DNA of 64,000 nucleotides from Pseudomonadota bacterium (GCA_021802555.1 JAJZRU010000004.1:1-64000); one strand, 5' to 3'. Shown: positions 1 through 9,639, counted from the first letter of the stretch. Notes: generated by a model from the letters alone, not told the origin. Translations and numbers: made by a program.

Positions 1-1
1 G

Positions 2-118
2 GTCAAAGTCACCATGAGAAAATCCTACGGCTTCCGAACCTTCCGCGTCACAGAACTCGCCTTGTATCATGCACTTGGCAAACTTCCCGAGCCACAACTC
101 GCCCACAGATTTTACTGA
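2..118 (+). pseudogene. C-terminal fragment of an ISL3-type transposase (cut by window edge)
   Basis: The frame open from base 2 to the TGA at 116-118 encodes about 38 residues. It contains the stretch SYGFRTF followed by LALYHALGKLPEP and HRFY at the end. From memory, this is how many ISL3-family transposases finish (YGFRTF..., ALYHxLGxLPEP). The rest of the gene, if intact, lies left of the window, so whether the element is whole or a remnant cannot be judged here. No terminal inverted repeat could be identified between the stop and coq7. The family assignment rests on these motifs alone. Confidence 0.6.
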
Positions 119-156
119 CGAGGCTTATTTTTGTGTGAACGTCGCACAGCGACACT

Positions 157-195
157 GTGCCCCCTCTCCCGCTCGCGGGAGAGGGGGTGAGGGAT
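157..195. repeat. GC-rich palindromic intergenic repeat, copy 1
   Basis: A run of C-rich sequence (160-172) is followed almost immediately by its reverse complement (175-187), giving a 13-bp near-perfect stem, and then the tail TGAGGG. A related copy sits at 55981-56016 with the same outer architecture (CCCTC...GAGAGGG..GGGGTGAGGG). This resembles the dispersed REP/ERIC-like palindromes common in proteobacterial intergenic regions. Here it lies just past the stop codon of coq7 (minus strand) and could also protect or terminate that transcript, although there is no T-run. Confidence 0.7.
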
Positions 196-199
196 CGGC

Positions 200-832
200 T
201 CACACCCAGTAGGCCGTACGCTTCATGGCCTGGGCGGCCAGTTTCATGGCCGCCCTGACTGGCGCGGGCAAAGCTGCGCCGCCATGATCCAGCGCCGTCT
301 GCGCATGGCGGGCTTCGTCTTCCTTCATCTGCGCAAGTATCGCCCGGCTGCGCCCGTCCTCGGCCGGCAATCTGTCGAGGTGCTCGTCCAGATGGGCCTC
401 CACCTGGCGCTCCGTTTCGGCCAGAAAACCGAGATTCCATCTATCTCCGAGGGCACCGGCGGCCGCGCCCAAGGCGAAGGCGCCGCTATACCAGAATGGA
501 TTGAGCAGGCTTTTGCGCCCGCCCAGTTCGTTGATGCGGACCTCGCACCAGGCCAGGTGGTCCGTCTCCTCGCGCGCCGCCTGTTCCAGCGCGGTCTTCA
601 CCTCGACGTTGCGGGCCGTGAGGGCCTGTCCTTCATACAGCGCCTGCGCACAGATCTCCCCCACATGATTGACGCGCATGAGGCCGGCGGCATCTTTTTT
701 CTGCGCCGTCGTCAGCGCCGCCTCCGGCCGGCCCGCGGCAGGGCTGGGCCGCGCCGCCGCGGCCGGGGCGAACACCGTACGCAGACCGGCGTTGAACAGG
801 GTGATGAGCTTGTCCAAGGGGGTAGTGGCCAC
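200..832 (-). CDS. coq7: 2-polyprenyl-3-methyl-6-methoxy-1,4-benzoquinone monooxygenase (Coq7-type)
   Basis: This 210-residue di-iron hydroxylase would carry out the penultimate hydroxylation of the ubiquinone ring at the membrane. The ferritin-like ligand motifs are visible: an N-terminal [19 protein letters not shown] segment, [10 protein letters not shown], and near the C-terminus the second pair [12 protein letters not shown] and EDEARHA. The start chosen is GTG at 832 (VATTPLDKL), preceded by AAGGAAAC on the coding strand; the frame stays open further upstream but has no support there. It is divergent from rlmH. Coq7 rather than UbiF as the C6 hydroxylase is usual for beta- and alphaproteobacteria. 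The stop lies only a few bases from the palindromic repeat. Confidence 0.93.
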   Translation of the reverse strand: MATTPLDKLITLFNAGLRTVFAPAAAARPSPAAGRPEAALTTAQKKDAAGLMRVNHVGEICAQALYEGQALTARNVEVKTALEQAAREETDHLAWCEVRINELGGRKSLLNPFWYSGAFALGAAAGALGDRWNLGFLAETERQVEAHLDEHLDRLPAEDGRSRAILAQMKEDEARHAQTALDHGGAALPAPVRAAMKLAAQAMKRTAYWV

Positions 833-932
833 GCGGTTTCCTTTGCCGGAGAGCAATGCCAGACATTGTAAGCCGCGGCGGAAATCGGCGCTGCACCTGC
901 CCAAGGGCCTGCTGCTCCTTTACAATCGCGCG

Positions 933-1403
933 ATGAAGCTGCGCATCGTCGCCGTGGGCAACCGCCTGCCGGACTGGGCCAACGCCGGGTTTGCGGAATA
1001 TGCGCGCCGTTTCCCGCCGGAACTGCCTTTGCAGCTCACGGAAATCCGCGCCGAAAAGCGCGCCCCCGGCGTGGATGCCGCCAGCGTCGTGAAACGGGAG
1101 GGCGAACGCATCCTGGCTGCGCTCGGCGCGCGCGAAACGGTGATCGCGCTGGACGAGCGGGGCGCGCAGATCGGCACGCGGGAATTGGCCGAACGCCTGG
1201 CGCGCTGGCGCGAGGCGGGCGCGGACACGGCTTTGTTGATCGGCGGCGCGGACGGCCTGGACGGCGCGGTGAAGGCGCGCGCGGCCGAAACGATCGCGTT
1301 GTCGCGCCTGACCCTGCCGCATGGCCTGGCGCGCGTGCTGCTGGCGGAACAGCTTTACCGCGCGCTGAGCGTGTTGATGCATCATCCCTACCATCGAGAC
1401 TGA
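933..1403 (+). CDS. rlmH: 23S rRNA (pseudouridine1915-N3)-methyltransferase RlmH
   Basis: At 156 residues this is the usual length of the SPOUT-class methyltransferase RlmH, which methylates pseudouridine 1915 in helix 69 of 23S rRNA. The N-terminus [15 protein letters not shown] is typical. Near the C-terminus the SAM-binding knot region reads [15 protein letters not shown], followed by [29 protein letters not shown], the conserved family ending. ATG 933 gives the family-length protein. It is followed after 10 bp by maf and then rng, a conserved betaproteobacterial order. The rsfS and nadD genes that often precede it are not in this window. Confidence 0.96.
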   Translation: MKLRIVAVGNRLPDWANAGFAEYARRFPPELPLQLTEIRAEKRAPGVDAASVVKREGERILAALGARETVIALDERGAQIGTRELAERLARWREAGADTALLIGGADGLDGAVKARAAETIALSRLTLPHGLARVLLAEQLYRALSVLMHHPYHRD

Positions 1404-1413
1404 AGCCACGCCC

Positions 1414-2028
1414 ATGAGCCATCTGCCCTTGCGCCTGTACCTCGCCTCCCAGTCGCCGCGCCGGCGCGAGCTGCTCAAGCAGCTCGGCGTCAACTTCGAC
1501 ATGCTGCCGCTGCGCGCCGCGCCCGGACGCGCCGACGTCGAGGAAATCCCTTTGCCGGAGGAAACCGCCCGCGCCTTTGTCGAGCGCATGGCCACGGAAA
1601 AAGCCCGTTGCGGCTGGAAGCGCGTGCAGGAGCGCAGCCTGCCGCGCCAGCCGGTGCTGGGCGCGGACACCGACGTGGAGCTGGACGGCGCCATCCTGGG
1701 CAAGCCCGCGAGCCGCCGGCAGGCGGCAGAAATCCTTGGCCGTTTGTCCGGGCGCGATCACTGGGTGCACACCGCGGTGGCGGTCATGTTTAACGAGCGC
1801 CTGGAGTTTCGCCTGGCATCCAGCAAGGTGGTCTTCGCCCGCTTGAGCGCCGCCGACATTCGCGCTTATCTGGACAGCGGTGAGGCGCTCGACAAGGCCG
1901 GCGCCTATGCCATACAGGGACGCGCCGGGCGCTTCGTGCAGCGCATAGAGGGCAGTTACAGCGGCATCATGGGGCTGCCTCTGTACGAAACCGGGGAGCT
2001 GCTCAGGCTGTTCGGTTTTCCGTCCTGA
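1414..2028 (+). CDS. maf: Maf-family nucleoside triphosphate pyrophosphatase
   Basis: This 204-residue protein is a Maf-like pyrophosphatase (YhdE type), which removes non-canonical or excess dTTP/UTP-class nucleotides. The hallmark [14 protein letters not shown] lies at the N-terminus. The second conserved block reads [10 protein letters not shown], then [19 protein letters not shown] and [31 protein letters not shown]. YhdE-type enzymes commonly have GADTVV at the second block, so the extra acidic residue here is mildly unusual. It lies 10 bp after rlmH and 71 bp before rng and is probably cotranscribed with both. Confidence 0.94.
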   Translation: MSHLPLRLYLASQSPRRRELLKQLGVNFDMLPLRAAPGRADVEEIPLPEETARAFVERMATEKARCGWKRVQERSLPRQPVLGADTDVELDGAILGKPASRRQAAEILGRLSGRDHWVHTAVAVMFNERLEFRLASSKVVFARLSAADIRAYLDSGEALDKAGAYAIQGRAGRFVQRIEGSYSGIMGLPLYETGELLRLFGFPS

Positions 2029-2099
2029 CGCCGGCACCGGGTGCGCAGCGGCGGATGCGCTACACTGCGCGCCTGAACTAAAGCAACAGGCAAGGCCAA

Positions 2100-3554
2100 T
2101 TGAGCGAAGAGATCCTGGTCAACGTCACCCCGCAGGAGACACGGGTGGCGGTGCTTTACTTGGGCGCGGTGCAGGAACTGCACGTGGAACGCACTTCCAG
2201 CCTGGGGCTGGTGAGCAACATCTATCTGGGCCGGGTGGCGCGCGTGCTGCCGGGCATGCAGTCGGCTTTCATCGACATCGGCCTGGAGCGCGCCGCCTTC
2301 CTGCACGTCGGCGACATCTGGATGGAGCGCAGCAGCGCGAGCGCGGACAAACCCATCGAACGCCTGTTGCATGAGGGCCAGTCGCTCGTGGTGCAGGTGG
2401 TGAAAGATCCCATCGGCACCAAGGGCGCGCGCCTCACCACCCAGATCAGCCTGGCGGGGCGTTATCTGGTCTATCTGCCGCAGGAATCCCACATCGGCAT
2501 TTCGCAAAAGATCGAGGGCGAGGAAGAGCGCGAGCTGCTGCGCCAGAAGCTCGCCAGCCTGCTGCCCAAGGACAGCGAAGGCGGCTTCATCGTGCGCACC
2601 ATGGCGGAAACCGCGGGCGAAGCCGATCTGGCCGCCGACGTGGCCTATTTGCGCAAGCTGTGGCAAAGCATCCGCGAACGCGCCGCGCTGGGCGGCGCGC
2701 CCGCGCCGCTGTACCAGGACCTGACCCTTGCCCTGCGCGTGCTGCGCGACTTCGTCAATCCGGAAACCGCCCGCATCCTGGTGGATTCGCGCGAAACCTT
2801 CCAGAAGATGCAGGAATTCGCCCTGCTCTACGCCGACGGCATCGGCAGCCGCCTGCAGCACTACGGCGCCGAGCGGCCGTTGTTCGACCTGCACGCCATC
2901 GACGACGAGATCGAGCGCGCCCTGGCACGGCGCGTCGACCTGAAGTCCGGCGGCTATCTCATCATCGACCAGACCGAGGCGCTGACCACCATAGACGTCA
3001 ACACCGGCGGCTTCGTCGGCGCGCGCAATTTCGACGACACCATCTTCAAGACCAACCTGGAAGCCGCCCAGGCCATCGCCCGCCAGCTGCGCCTGCGCAA
3101 CCTGGGGGGCATCATCATCATCGATTTCATCGACATGCACAGCCATGAGCACCGCGACCTGGTGCTCGCCGAGCTGAAGAAGGCGCTCACCCGCGATCCC
3201 ACGCGCTCCAGCGTCAGCGGCTTCTCGCCCCTGGGGCTGGTGGAAATGACCCGCAAGCGCACGCGCGAATCCCTGGCCCACGTGCTGTGCGAGCCCTGCC
3301 CCACCTGCCAGGGGCGCGGCCAGATCAAGACGGCGCAGACCGCCTGCTACGAAATCCTGCGCGAGATCGTGCGCGAAGCGCGCCAGTTCTCGGCGCGCGA
3401 ATTCCGCATCCTGGCCGCCCAGGCGGTGGTGGATCTATTTCTCGACGAACAGTCGCAAAGCCTCGCCCAACTGTCGGACTTCATCGGCCGCCCCATCTCC
3501 CTGCAGGTCGAGACCAGCTACACCCAGGAGCAGTACGACATCATCCTGCTGTAG
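2100..3554 (+). CDS. rng: Ribonuclease G
   Basis: This 484-residue RNase E/G-family endoribonuclease matures the 5' end of 16S rRNA and turns over some mRNAs. The N-terminal S1-like domain starts around residue 35 ([22 protein letters not shown]). The catalytic core contains [13 protein letters not shown] and [11 protein letters not shown] with the Mg-binding aspartates. The zinc-link [11 protein letters not shown] is present. It lacks the long Arg-rich C-terminal scaffold of RNase E, which fixes it as RNase G. The start is TTG at 2100, after an AGGCAAGG ribosome-binding site, and gives the canonical N-terminus [19 protein letters not shown]. It follows maf. Confidence 0.96.
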   Translation: MSEEILVNVTPQETRVAVLYLGAVQELHVERTSSLGLVSNIYLGRVARVLPGMQSAFIDIGLERAAFLHVGDIWMERSSASADKPIERLLHEGQSLVVQVVKDPIGTKGARLTTQISLAGRYLVYLPQESHIGISQKIEGEEERELLRQKLASLLPKDSEGGFIVRTMAETAGEADLAADVAYLRKLWQSIRERAALGGAPAPLYQDLTLALRVLRDFVNPETARILVDSRETFQKMQEFALLYADGIGSRLQHYGAERPLFDLHAIDDEIERALARRVDLKSGGYLIIDQTEALTTIDVNTGGFVGARNFDDTIFKTNLEAAQAIARQLRLRNLGGIIIIDFIDMHSHEHRDLVLAELKKALTRDPTRSSVSGFSPLGLVEMTRKRTRESLAHVLCEPCPTCQGRGQIKTAQTACYEILREIVREARQFSAREFRILAAQAVVDLFLDEQSQSLAQLSDFIGRPISLQVETSYTQEQYDIILL

Positions 3555-3580
3555 CCGCACGCGCCGCGTGGATATTTTGT

Positions 3581-3611
3581 TTTGCATGCGCCGATTCGTC
3601 GATATAATCGG
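3581..3611 (+). promoter_or_regulatory. Predicted sigma-70 promoter for htpX with flanking inverted repeat
   Basis: A perfect TATAAT at 3603-3608 has TTTGCA/TTGCAT-like sequence 15-16 bp upstream. The -10 box is bracketed by GCCGAT (3590-3595) and ATCGGC (3606-3611), an inverted repeat that could be a regulator site. The start codon of htpX is about 30 bp downstream. Confidence 0.45.
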
Positions 3612-3639
3612 CGATGTTAATCATTTTTTAAGTATCCAT

Positions 3640-4518
3640 ATGGAGCGCATCCTGCTTTATCTGCTGACCAACCTCGCCATCGTCCTGGTGCTTTCGATCA
3701 CCATGCGCATCCTGGGCGTGGAACCCTATCTCACCCAGCAAGGCATCAATTTCAACGCCCTGCTGGTGTTCGCCGCCCTGATGGGCTTCGGCGGCTCCTT
3801 CATTTCCCTGCTCATTTCCAAATGGACCGCCCGGATGGCGGTCGGGGCGCAGGTCGTCGAAACGCCGGGCAACGAAGCCGAGCGCTGGTTGCTGCAAACC
3901 GTGGCGCGCCAAGCCCAAGCGGCCGGCATCAAGATGCCCCAGGTGGCCATTTACGACGCCCCCGAGATCAATGCCTTCGCCACCGGCCCCACCCGCAACA
4001 GCGCCCTGGTCGCCGTATCCACCGGCCTGCTGCGCAACATGAGCGAGGCGGAAGCGGAGGCCGTGCTGGGCCACGAGGTGAGCCATATCGCCAATGGCGA
4101 CATGGTCACCCTGGCGCTCATCCAGGGTGTGGTGAACACCTTCGTGATTTTCTTCGCCCGCGTCATCGGCCACACCATAGACCGCGTCGTGTTCAAGAAC
4201 CAGGAGAGCACGGGCCCGGCTTTTTTCGTCACCACCTTGATCGCCGAGCTGGTGCTGGGCGTGCTCGCCTCGCTGATCGTCATGTGGTTCTCGCGCCAGC
4301 GTGAATTCCGCGCCGATGCCGGCGGCGCCCGCTTGGCCGGCCGCGCCAAGATGATCGCCGCCCTGGAGCGCCTGCAAGCGCTGCACGAGCCCTCCCAGCT
4401 GCCGGAAAAAATGGCGGCCTTCGGCATCAACGGCGGTAAGAACGGCGGGCTGAAAAGCCTGTTCATGACTCATCCGCCGCTGGAAGAACGCATCGCCGCT
4501 CTGCGTGGCGGCGCTTGA
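3640..4518 (+). CDS. htpX: Membrane zinc protease HtpX
   Basis: This 292-residue M48-family protease degrades misfolded inner-membrane proteins with its active site on the cytoplasmic face. Two hydrophobic segments open the protein (about residues 4-22 and 41-60). The zinc motif HEVSH is at 145-149 inside [14 protein letters not shown]. Two further membrane segments follow (about 155-180 and 193-218), then the third zinc ligand region [15 protein letters not shown]. The ATG at 3640 ([15 protein letters not shown]) matches the family start and length; the frame remains open upstream without support. The Shine-Dalgarno is weak. The TATAAT box just upstream suggests its own promoter. Confidence 0.95.
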   Translation: MERILLYLLTNLAIVLVLSITMRILGVEPYLTQQGINFNALLVFAALMGFGGSFISLLISKWTARMAVGAQVVETPGNEAERWLLQTVARQAQAAGIKMPQVAIYDAPEINAFATGPTRNSALVAVSTGLLRNMSEAEAEAVLGHEVSHIANGDMVTLALIQGVVNTFVIFFARVIGHTIDRVVFKNQESTGPAFFVTTLIAELVLGVLASLIVMWFSRQREFRADAGGARLAGRAKMIAALERLQALHEPSQLPEKMAAFGINGGKNGGLKSLFMTHPPLEERIAALRGGA

Positions 4519-4669
4519 AATCCGCACCTGTGGGCAGCCGTTGCGCGGCGCCCTGCTCGGTATCCTGGGGCCCCCGCGCCGAGGATTACCTGTATGCGGC
4601 CGGCGCGACCACGCGCGCAGCCGTCTACGGCTGGGCCGGCGAGGAGGCGGATCTCCGCCATCGGGCTGA

Positions 4670-5302
4670 TCACGTCTCCCGTACATAAGGGTTGCTCAGG
4701 CGCTCCGCGCCAAAGGTGGACATGGGCCCATGCCCCGGCACGAAGCGGGTGGCATCGCCAAGCGGCCAGAGCTTGCTGCGGATGCTGTCGAGCAGCAGCT
4801 TATGGTTGCCGCGCGGGAAGTCGCTGCGGCCGATCGAGCCGTGAAACAGCACGTCGCCGACGAAAGCGATGCCGTCGGCCGCCTGGTAAAACACGACATG
4901 GCCGGGGGTATGCCCCGGGCAATGGAGGACGTCGAGGCGCAAGCCGCCCACCTGCACCATGTCCCCGTCCTCCAGCCAGCGATCGGGAACCAAGACCTGG
5001 GCATCGGCAAGGCCGAACAGCTTGGCCTGTTCCGGAAGGGCTTCGAGCCAGAAGCCATCCTCGCGCTGCGGCCCTATGATGGGAACGCCCAGACGATCCC
5101 GCAACTCCGCCGCGGCGCCGACATGATCGAGATGCCCATGGGTGAGCAACAGTTTTTCCACGCGCAGATGCCGTCTGGCGGCCTCCGCCAGCAGCCGATC
5201 GGCTTCGCCGCCCGGATCGATGAAGGCGGCCCGTCCGGTACCGTCCCAAATGAGTGAGCAATTCTGCTCGAACGGGGTAACGGGAACGATCTCGAACTGC
5301 AT
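4670..5302 (-). CDS. MBL-fold metallo-hydrolase, glyoxalase II-like (YcbL type)
   Basis: This 210-residue metallo-beta-lactamase-fold protein has the binuclear metal motif THGHLDH near residue 55, then HCPGHTPGHVVFY, GDVLFHGSIGRSDFPRGN and the last ligand in VPGHGP. This is the YcbL/type II glyoxalase arrangement, so thioester hydrolysis (for example S-lactoylglutathione) is plausible but the substrate is not proven. The start MQFEIVPVTPFEQNC at 5302 is preferred over an ATG seven codons upstream: it matches the family N-terminus and removes an overlap with the upstream gene, leaving a 7-bp gap. It is cotranscribed with the persulfide dioxygenase. Confidence 0.85.
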   Translation of the reverse strand: MQFEIVPVTPFEQNCSLIWDGTGRAAFIDPGGEADRLLAEAARRHLRVEKLLLTHGHLDHVGAAAELRDRLGVPIIGPQREDGFWLEALPEQAKLFGLADAQVLVPDRWLEDGDMVQVGGLRLDVLHCPGHTPGHVVFYQAADGIAFVGDVLFHGSIGRSDFPRGNHKLLLDSIRSKLWPLGDATRFVPGHGPMSTFGAERLSNPYVRET

Positions 5303-5309
5303 GGCGGCA

Positions 5310-6062
5310 TCATCCCTGATCATGCGGCTCGCACGCCCCGGCGAACTCCGCCGGCACCTGGGGCGGGCAGGCGCCGCACAGGCCGTTGGCCGGAACGGCG
5401 AAATCCATTTTGCGCGGATAGGGCAGCTTCAGATCCGCCATGATGCGCACGAACGCCTCTTCGCCTTGCGCCAGCGCCAGGCGGGCATTGGCGCGTTTTT
5501 CTTCGCCGATGGTGGAAAACGTGCGCCCCTTGTAGTCGTGCGCGGGATACACATAGCTCGTCTCCGGCAAGGGGTAGAGCTTGTCGCGCACGCTTCTGAA
5601 CAGGGCGCGGCTGTCGCCACCCTGGAAATCCGTGCGGCCGCAGCCGTCGATGAGCAGCGCATCGCCGGTAAAAACCGCCGGCGTGCCGTCGGCCTCGATG
5701 AAATAAGCGTGATGCGTCACGGTGTGGCCGGGCGTGTGCAGCGGGTGCAAAGCGATGCTGCCCAGCCTGATGGGCCTGCCCTCATGCACTGCGATGTCCA
5801 CGCAGGCCAGGCCGTCCAGCCCGGGGGCGGCGATCTTGCTGCCGGCCAGATGCTTGAGCCTCAGAGCGCCGGTCACATGATCGGCATGGATGTGCGTCTC
5901 CAGGGTGAAGGCGAGCGTCAGCCCCAGGCGTCCGAGCACCTGCAAGTCGCGCTCGGCGGTTTCCGCCACCGGGTCGATGAGCAGCGCCCGGCGGCTTTCT
6001 TCGCAACCCAGGAGATAGGTGTAAGTGCACGACACCGGCTCGAACAATTGGCGGAAGATCAT
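5310..6062 (-). CDS. ETHE1-like persulfide dioxygenase (sulfur dioxygenase)
   Basis: At 250 residues this MBL-fold enzyme has the ETHE1 signature. It carries FTLETHIHADHVTGA (HxHxDH), LHTPGHTVTHHAYF, TGDALLIDGCGRTDFQGGD and YPAHDYKGRTFSTIGEEK, all typical of the glutathione-persulfide dioxygenases that turn GSSH into sulfite and glutathione at a mononuclear iron. The protein ends with a Cys-containing extension (GLCGACPPQ). It is followed 7 bp later by the YcbL-like hydrolase, so both may act on glutathione thioesters or persulfides. Persulfide dioxygenase activity would suit an organism handling reduced sulfur. Assignment to the family is strong; activity is inferred. Confidence 0.9.
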   Translation of the reverse strand: MIFRQLFEPVSCTYTYLLGCEESRRALLIDPVAETAERDLQVLGRLGLTLAFTLETHIHADHVTGALRLKHLAGSKIAAPGLDGLACVDIAVHEGRPIRLGSIALHPLHTPGHTVTHHAYFIEADGTPAVFTGDALLIDGCGRTDFQGGDSRALFRSVRDKLYPLPETSYVYPAHDYKGRTFSTIGEEKRANARLALAQGEEAFVRIMADLKLPYPRKMDFAVPANGLCGACPPQVPAEFAGACEPHDQG

Positions 6063-6123
6063 CGGGCAAACGCGGGAAGGGGCTCAACTCATGATGGCGC
6101 CGGCCGGGCGCAAGTCAAGCGTT

Positions 6124-6891
6124 TTACAGTTCCAATTCAGCCACCACCGGCGCATGGTCGGACGGGCGCTCCAGGCGGCGCGGCGCCTTGTCGATGTAGC
6201 ACGCGCGGCAGGCGGGCGCGAGCGCGCCGGACAACAGCACGTGGTCGATGCGCAAGCCCAGATTGCGGCGAAAGGCGCCCTGGCGATAATCCCACCAGGA
6301 GTAGCTGCCCTCTCCCTGTTCGAAAAGGCGGAAGGCGTCTTGCAGGCCGAGTTCCCGCAAGGCCCGGAATCTGTCCCGCTCGGGCTCGGATACCAGTACG
6401 GCGCCTTGCCAAGCGGCCGGGTCGTGCACGTCGCGATCCTCCGGGGCGATGTTGTAATCGCCCAGCAGTACCAGCCGGGGGTGGCGTGGCAGTTCGTCGC
6501 GCAGCCAGGCGGTCAAAGCATCGAACCATGCCAGCTTGTACTGGTACTTATCCGACTCCAGGCTCTGGCCGTTGGGGCAATAAACGCACACCAGGCGCAC
6601 GCCCTGCAAGCTCCCGGCGATGACGCGCTTTTGCGCATCGGCAAAGCCGGGGAGCTCCGTCTGTACGTTCTCCAGCGGGGCCTGGCTGAGTATGGCCACG
6701 CCGTTGTAGGTCTTTTGGCCCGCGAACGCCGCCTGCCAGCCCACCTCGTTGAGTTGAGCCAAAGGGAAATTGGTATCCTCCAGCTTGGTCTCCTGCAGGC
6801 ACAGAGCGTCCACTGGATTGGCGACCAGCCAATCGAGCACCTGCGGCAGGCGCACCTTGAGCGAATTCACGTTCCAGGTGGCGATCCGCAT
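6124..6891 (-). CDS. xth: Exodeoxyribonuclease III
   Basis: This 255-residue enzyme has the exonuclease-endonuclease-phosphatase fold of base-excision repair AP endonucleases. The N-terminus [22 protein letters not shown] carries the metal-binding Asn. [10 protein letters not shown] holds the catalytic Glu. [18 protein letters not shown] supplies the Asp-Asn pair, and LRIDHVLLS and [10 protein letters not shown] complete the family motifs. The start at 6891 gives the standard N-terminus; an in-frame ATG 33 nt upstream lies only 5 nt from the Cys-rich lipoprotein stop at 6897. It is the last gene in the leftward lipA-lipoprotein-xth run. Confidence 0.95.
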   Translation of the reverse strand: MRIATWNVNSLKVRLPQVLDWLVANPVDALCLQETKLEDTNFPLAQLNEVGWQAAFAGQKTYNGVAILSQAPLENVQTELPGFADAQKRVIAGSLQGVRLVCVYCPNGQSLESDKYQYKLAWFDALTAWLRDELPRHPRLVLLGDYNIAPEDRDVHDPAAWQGAVLVSEPERDRFRALRELGLQDAFRLFEQGEGSYSWWDYRQGAFRRNLGLRIDHVLLSGALAPACRACYIDKAPRRLERPSDHAPVVAELEL

Positions 6892-6896
6892 GAGCG

Positions 6897-7445
6897 TCAG
6901 GGCTTGGGGCAGTTGCCCACGCAACGCGTCTCGATTTCACGCGTGCCGCCGCAGGCCAGGAAACAGGCATCGTAGTTCGCCGCGCAGCCGCAGCCGGCCG
7001 GGCAGCGCTCCTTGATCATCTGGTTTTCCAGAGCCTGACGACTCGGCCGGGGCGGAGCTGTTGGGGGCGGGAAGGGTGTCGGCCCCCATGGATAACCCCA
7101 CCAACCGCCATAGGGCCAGGGGCTGTACCAGTAGCCTGGCGAATTCAGCCACAGTTCATTGCGATATTGGTCCAGCGCGCGCGCATAACCCTGCAATTCG
7201 GCGCCGTAGCGTTCCACGGCGGCGTGATAGCGTTTGCCCACCTCGGGCTGCAACGCGGCCACGCAGGCCCGTTGCCGGACGGTACACGCCTGCTCGCACT
7301 GGCTGCGCTCGCCGGCGCAGCGCGACGCGCAGGCGCGTCCCGCTTCGCTCGTCGGAGGAAAATAGTGGTAGGCCGTAATGTATTGCGGCTGGCTGGCACA
7401 CCCGCCCAAAAGCCCCAGACCCAGCAGCAGCAACACGCGCCGCAT
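6897..7445 (-). CDS. Cys-rich outer-membrane-type lipoprotein of unknown function
   Basis: This 182-residue protein has a clear lipoprotein signal: [19 protein letters not shown], with the lipobox LGGC and lipidated Cys at 16. After it comes a Cys-rich segment ([26 protein letters not shown]), a Tyr/Trp/Gly/Pro-rich middle, and a second Cys cluster near the C-terminus ([35 protein letters not shown]). The paired cysteines suggest disulfides in the periplasm. The start at 7445 sits 10 bp after the lipA stop. I do not recognise the family. Co-occurrence with lipA need not mean functional linkage. Confidence 0.8.
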   Translation of the reverse strand: MRRVLLLLGLGLLGGCASQPQYITAYHYFPPTSEAGRACASRCAGERSQCEQACTVRQRACVAALQPEVGKRYHAAVERYGAELQGYARALDQYRNELWLNSPGYWYSPWPYGGWWGYPWGPTPFPPPTAPPRPSRQALENQMIKERCPAGCGCAANYDACFLACGGTREIETRCVGNCPKP

Positions 7446-7455
7446 CGTGCAACCC

Positions 7456-8382
7456 TTAGAGCAGGCCCGCCGCCTGGCGGTCGGCGTGGTAACTGCTGCG
7501 CACCATGGGCCCGCAGGCCGCCTGGCCGAAGCCCATTTCGAGGGCCTTTTCCTCGAAGGCGCGAAACGCCTGCGGGCTGACGAAGCGCTGCACGGGAAGA
7601 TGATCCTTGGAGGGCTGCAGATATTGTCCGAGGGTGAGCATATCGATACCGTGGGCACGCATGTCGGTCATCACCGCAAGAATTTCCTCATCGTCTTCGC
7701 CCAAGCCGAGCATGAGGCCGGACTTGGTCGGTGTGACCGGATAGCGGCGTTTGAATTCCCTGAGCAGATTCAGGGAATGCGCATAATCGGCCCCCGGACG
7801 GCAAGCCTTGTAGAGCCGCGGCACGGTTTCCAGATTGTGGTTCATGACGTCGGGCAGCGCCTGGCCGAAAACGTCCAGGGCGACCTCGAGACGGCCGCGA
7901 AAGTCGGGCGTAAGTATCTCGATGCGCGTCTGCGGAGAGGCGGCGCGCACCGCGCGTATGCAATCGACGAAGTGCCGGGCCCCGCCGTCGCGCAAATCGT
8001 CGCGGTCCACGCTGGTGATGACCACATATTTGAGTTGCAAGCCCCGCACCGTCTCCGCCAGATGACGCGGCTCGTCGGCGTCGGGGGGCTCGGGCTTGCC
8101 GTGGCCGACGTCGCAGAAGGGGCAACGGCGCGTGCACAGATCGCCCAGGATCATGAAGGTCGCGGTGCCGTGGCCGAAACATTCCGGCAGATTGGGGCAG
8201 GCCGCTTCCTCGCACACGGTGTGCAGTTTCTGTGCCCTCAAGAGCGCCTTCATCTTCACCACCTCCGGGCTGGGCGACTTCACCCGGATCCAGGGCGGCA
8301 GGCGCAGGCGCTCCTTGGGAACGATCTTGACGGGGATGCGTGCGGTCTTTGCCGCGCCTTTGTGCAGAAGAGGGTCGGCCAT
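7456..8382 (-). CDS. lipA: Lipoyl synthase
   Basis: This 308-residue radical-SAM enzyme inserts two sulfurs into octanoyl-lipoyl domains. It has the auxiliary cluster motif [12 protein letters not shown] (Cys 57, 62, 68) and the radical-SAM motif CTRRCPFC (Cys 83, 87, 90). The downstream sequence [33 protein letters not shown] and the C-terminal serine (MVRSSYHAD) that ligates the auxiliary cluster are present. lipB, the usual partner, is not adjacent. The long divergent gap to the plus-strand secreted-protein gene holds the likely promoter. Confidence 0.97.
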   Translation of the reverse strand: MADPLLHKGAAKTARIPVKIVPKERLRLPPWIRVKSPSPEVVKMKALLRAQKLHTVCEEAACPNLPECFGHGTATFMILGDLCTRRCPFCDVGHGKPEPPDADEPRHLAETVRGLQLKYVVITSVDRDDLRDGGARHFVDCIRAVRAASPQTRIEILTPDFRGRLEVALDVFGQALPDVMNHNLETVPRLYKACRPGADYAHSLNLLREFKRRYPVTPTKSGLMLGLGEDDEEILAVMTDMRAHGIDMLTLGQYLQPSKDHLPVQRFVSPQAFRAFEEKALEMGFGQAACGPMVRSSYHADRQAAGLL

Positions 8383-8444
8383 GGCGGCTCCTGATATAGC
8401 TGTGGTATTTTAATCCCCTTTGCAGCCGTGCTCACCGCGCTACC

Positions 8445-9023
8445 ATGAGGGGCATGAAACTCATCCTCCCCGCAGCCCTGCTCGTTTGCCTCGTCGCCAA
8501 CCCTGCCGCGGCGGGCACCCTGAAAAGCACCAATGCCGTCGGCCTGTCCAACTGGCAATCGCAGAACACCCCCTTCAGCCTGCAACTGCTGCAGCTCATG
8601 CCAGACAACGTCCGGGCGGTGTATGACAACAAGGGCTTCCCGCCCGCCCTGGTGGCGCAGATGGCGAGCTATTGCGTGTTCGGCACCGTGGCGCGCAATC
8701 TCTCCGATGCGCCCTTGAGCTACGACGTCGCCAACTGGCGCGCCGTGACCGCCGACGGCGTGCGCCACAAGCTGCGGACGAAAACCCAGTGGCTGAAAAT
8801 ATGGCGGCGCCACGGCGTGGATTTCGGCTGGTCCATCCTGCCGGCCGCACAGACATTTCAGCCGGGTGATTGGGGCCAGGGCTTCACGACGGTAAAGCTG
8901 CCGCGCGATACCCGCTTCGATCTGGATTATTCCTGGAGTCAAAATGGCAAAACCCATCATGCCGTCCTCAAAGGGGTGCAGTGCGCCCCCGCCCACCTTC
9001 CCGTCAAACCCGGCCAGCCCTGA
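8445..9023 (+). CDS. Secreted protein of unknown function
   Basis: The 192-residue product (183 if the second ATG at 8454 is used) starts with a signal peptide, MKLILPAALLVCLVANPAAAG, with a plausible cleavage after AAA. The mature part has no motif I recognise. It is moderately rich in Trp (NWQSQ, NWRAV, QWLKIWRR, DWGQGF) and has only two cysteines. The 3' end overlaps the start of the TlpA-like gene by 80 nt in another frame, so the two are probably translationally linked. A periplasmic partner or substrate of that thioredoxin is possible but speculative. Confidence 0.7.
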   Translation: MRGMKLILPAALLVCLVANPAAAGTLKSTNAVGLSNWQSQNTPFSLQLLQLMPDNVRAVYDNKGFPPALVAQMASYCVFGTVARNLSDAPLSYDVANWRAVTADGVRHKLRTKTQWLKIWRRHGVDFGWSILPAAQTFQPGDWGQGFTTVKLPRDTRFDLDYSWSQNGKTHHAVLKGVQCAPAHLPVKPGQP

Positions 9024-9567
9024 GCGGCGCCAAGCCCTGGCCACGCTGGGCGGGTTTGCCCTGGGCCTGCTCACCGCAGGCGTGGCACGCGCCAGTTTGC
9101 CCGAACCGCCCCTCACCCATGTACTGGCCGCGCTCAAGCCGCGCCCGCCGGCCCCCGATTTCACCCTGCCGGATCTGGACGGCAAGCTCCACAAACTGTC
9201 CGACTACCGGGGCAAGGTGGTATTGGTGAATTTCTGGGCATCCTGGTGCCCGCCCTGCCGGCACGAAATGCCCTCCATGGAAAAGCTTTATCTCAAGCTG
9301 AAGGGCCAGCCTTTCCAAGTGCTTGCCTGCGACCAGCAGGAGGGCTTCGACACGGTCTTTGCCTTCACCGGGCAGCTCGACCCCGCGCCCACCTTCCCGT
9401 TGCTGCTTGATCGCAAGAGCGCGGTCGCCAAGGCTTTCGGCGTGCCGGGGCTGCCGACGAGCTTTCTCATCGACAAGCGGGGGCGCATCGCCTATCGCGC
9501 CGTGGGCGGCCGCGACTTCGATCACCCCGAAGTCATCGCGCTGGTGGAGAAGCTCATCGCCGCGTGA
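8944..9567 (+). CDS. TlpA-like periplasmic thioredoxin-fold protein
   Basis: This 207-residue protein has a Tat-like N-terminus (SPERRQALATLGGFALGLL, Arg pair at 28-29) followed by an AhpC/TSA-thioredoxin domain. The redox motif WCPPC is at 101-105 in VNFWASWCPPCRHEMPSMEKL, and the cis-Pro loop reads GLPTSFLID. It should be an exported thiol-disulfide oxidoreductase. The ATG at 8944 is preceded by GGAG at a 6-nt spacing, although it lies 80 nt inside the preceding gene; this long overlap supports coupling. A Tat signal on a TlpA-like protein suggests folding or cofactor loading before export, which is not established here. Confidence 0.85.
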   Translation: MAKPIMPSSKGCSAPPPTFPSNPASPERRQALATLGGFALGLLTAGVARASLPEPPLTHVLAALKPRPPAPDFTLPDLDGKLHKLSDYRGKVVLVNFWASWCPPCRHEMPSMEKLYLKLKGQPFQVLACDQQEGFDTVFAFTGQLDPAPTFPLLLDRKSAVAKAFGVPGLPTSFLIDKRGRIAYRAVGGRDFDHPEVIALVEKLIAA

Positions 9568-9639
9568 CTCCCCAGTCCTCTCCGTCGCACGGGTGCCTGA
9601 TGTATATTGAAATCATTGCCGTTGCGATGGGGTCTGCCC

